DNA of 64,000 bases. Origin: Cedecea neteri. GTDB taxonomy: Bacteria > Pseudomonadota > Gammaproteobacteria > Enterobacterales > Enterobacteriaceae. Position 1 is the stretch's first letter; every line of letters begins with the position of its first letter. The stretch spans positions 2,480,001-2,544,000 of the forward strand of contig NZ_CP009459.1 of the NCBI RefSeq assembly GCF_000758325.1. Direction: 5' to 3'. The notes below the pieces were generated by a model, which was not told where the DNA came from, searched no databases, and worked only from the letters and a program-made list of their open reading frames with translations. Below, piece by piece: positions 62,847-64,000 of this stretch. The position numbers and the translations under genes were made by a program.

Positions 62847-64000
62847 TTAGATGGACTGAGTGAAGGTACGGGTAATGACGTCCTGCTGCTGCTCTTTAGT
62901 CAGCGAGTTGAAGCGAACGGCATAACCGGATACGCGAATGGTCAGCTGAGGATATTTCTCAGGATTTTCCATCGCATCCAGCAGCATTTCACGGTTCATT
63001 ACGTTGACGTTCAGGTGCTGACCACCTTCGATGTTTGCTTCGTGGTGGAAGTAACCATCCATCAGACCTGCAAGGTTGGTTTTACGCACGTCATCGTCTT
63101 TACCCAGCGCGTTTGGCACGATGGAGAAGGTATAAGAGATACCATCTTTCGCGTAGGCAAACGGCAGTTTAGCCACGGAAGTCAGAGAGGCAACAGCACC
63201 TTTCTGGTCACGACCGTGCATTGGGTTAGCGCCTGGACCGAACGGAGTACCTGCGCGACGACCGTCTGGGGTGTTACCGGTTTTCTTACCATAAACCACG
63301 TTAGAGGTGATGGTCAGAACAGACTGGGTCGCGATAGCGCCACGGTAGGTGGTCAGTTTCTGAATTTTCTTCATGAAACGTTCAACCAGGTCAACGGCGA
63401 TGTCATCTACGCGAGGATCGTTGTTACCGAACTGTGGATATTCACCTTCGATTTCGAAGTCGATAGCCAGGCCATCTTCGTCACGGATAGGTTTTACTTT
63501 CGCGTATTTGATTGCAGACAGGGAGTCAGCCGCAACGGACAGACCCGCGATACCACAAGCCATGGTGCGAACAACGTCACGGTCGTGCAGAGCCATCAGA
63601 GACGCTTCGTAGCTGTATTTATCATGCATGTAGTGAATGATATTCAGCGCGGTAACGTACTGTTTAGCCAGCCAGTCCATGAAGTGATCCAGACGATCCA
63701 ACACATTGTCGTAGTCCAGAACGTCGGCAGTGATTGGTGTTTCTTTAGGACCAACCTGCATTTTCAGTTTTTCATCAACGCCGCCGTTGATAGCGTACAG
63801 CATGGTTTTCGCCAGGTTTGCACGAGCACCGAAGAACTGCATTTGCTTACCAACGATCATCGGGCTTACGCAGCATGCGATAGCGTAGTCATCGTTGTTG
63901 AAGTCAGGACGCATCAGATCGTCATTCTCGTACTGCAGAGAAGAGGTATCGATGGAGACTTTAGCCGCGTATTTTTTGAAGTTCAGTGGCAGTTTTTCAG
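62847..64000 (-). CDS. pflB: Pyruvate formate-lyase (3' half, cut by window edge)
   Basis: C-terminal 384 codons of formate acetyltransferase, which converts pyruvate and CoA to acetyl-CoA and formate anaerobically. The reading frame runs past the window edge without a stop (upstream residues [20 protein letters not shown]), so the 5' end is outside. Catalytic Cys-Cys pair in [10 protein letters not shown] and the glycyl-radical loop VSGYAVRF near the C-terminus are both intact. E. coli PflB has 760 residues, so about half is missing here. pflA follows. Confidence 0.98.
   Translation of the reverse strand, partial: EKLPLNFKKYAAKVSIDTSSLQYENDDLMRPDFNNDDYAIACCVSPMIVGKQMQFFGARANLAKTMLYAINGGVDEKLKMQVGPKETPITADVLDYDNVLDRLDHFMDWLAKQYVTALNIIHYMHDKYSYEASLMALHDRDVVRTMACGIAGLSVAADSLSAIKYAKVKPIRDEDGLAIDFEIEGEYPQFGNNDPRVDDIAVDLVERFMKKIQKLTTYRGAIATQSVLTITSNVVYGKKTGNTPDGRRAGTPFGPGANPMHGRDQKGAVASLTSVAKLPFAYAKDGISYTFSIVPNALGKDDDVRKTNLAGLMDGYFHHEANIEGGQHLNVNVMNREMLLDAMENPEKYPQLTIRVSGYAVRFNSLTKEQQQDVITRTFTQSI

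Overview
The window is a chromosomal segment of a gamma-proteobacterium of the order Enterobacterales, family Enterobacteriaceae. Nearly every gene is recognisable as the counterpart of a gene in the Escherichia coli K-12 rcdA-to-pflB region, in the same order and orientation, but several local differences (below) show it is not Escherichia or Salmonella. I cannot name the genus from sequence alone. No phage, integrase, transposase, CRISPR array, rRNA or tRNA was seen. The two ends are cut: the left edge lies just upstream of rcdA, and the right edge lies inside pflB.

Layout, left to right. (1) rcdA, the sigma-E-dependent small RNA rybB, ybjL, ybjM, grxA, ybjC-nfsA. (2) A xanthosine module, xapA-xapB-xapR, sits between nfsA and rimK, which are neighbours in E. 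coli. (3) rimK, ybjN, the putrescine importer potFGHI, ybjO, rlmC. (4) An inverted repeat pair, then the arginine importer artJ and artPIQM. (5) Envelope genes ybjP, ybjQ-amiD, ybjS, ybjT, then ltaE and poxB. (6) A DoxX-family gene that E. coli lacks here, then hcp-hcr (nitrosative stress), lysO, aqpZ, ybjD, ybjX, macAB. (7) cspD, clpS-clpA, infA, aat, an ERIC repeat with an internal insertion, cydDC, trxB, lrp, ftsK, lolA, rarA, serS. (8) The anaerobic block dmsABC, ycaD, pflA and the 3' half of pflB.

Several regulatory sites can be read directly: a near-consensus sigma-E promoter for rybB, NsrR and FNR sites before hcp, a class II FNR promoter for dmsA, a PhoP-type box between ybjX and macA, ArgR-type boxes before artJ, a Fur-like site before the DoxX gene, and a perfect 12-bp dyad before xapA. 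Intrinsic terminators separate most units.

Most of the window is conserved core chromosome, and I found no convincing undescribed multi-gene system. The points most worth a second look are the relocated xapABR module and its dyad, the lone DoxX gene with a Fur-like site, the two repeat insertions (one supplying the stop codon of rlmC), and the absence of the serine tRNA gene that lies between clpA and infA in E. coli.
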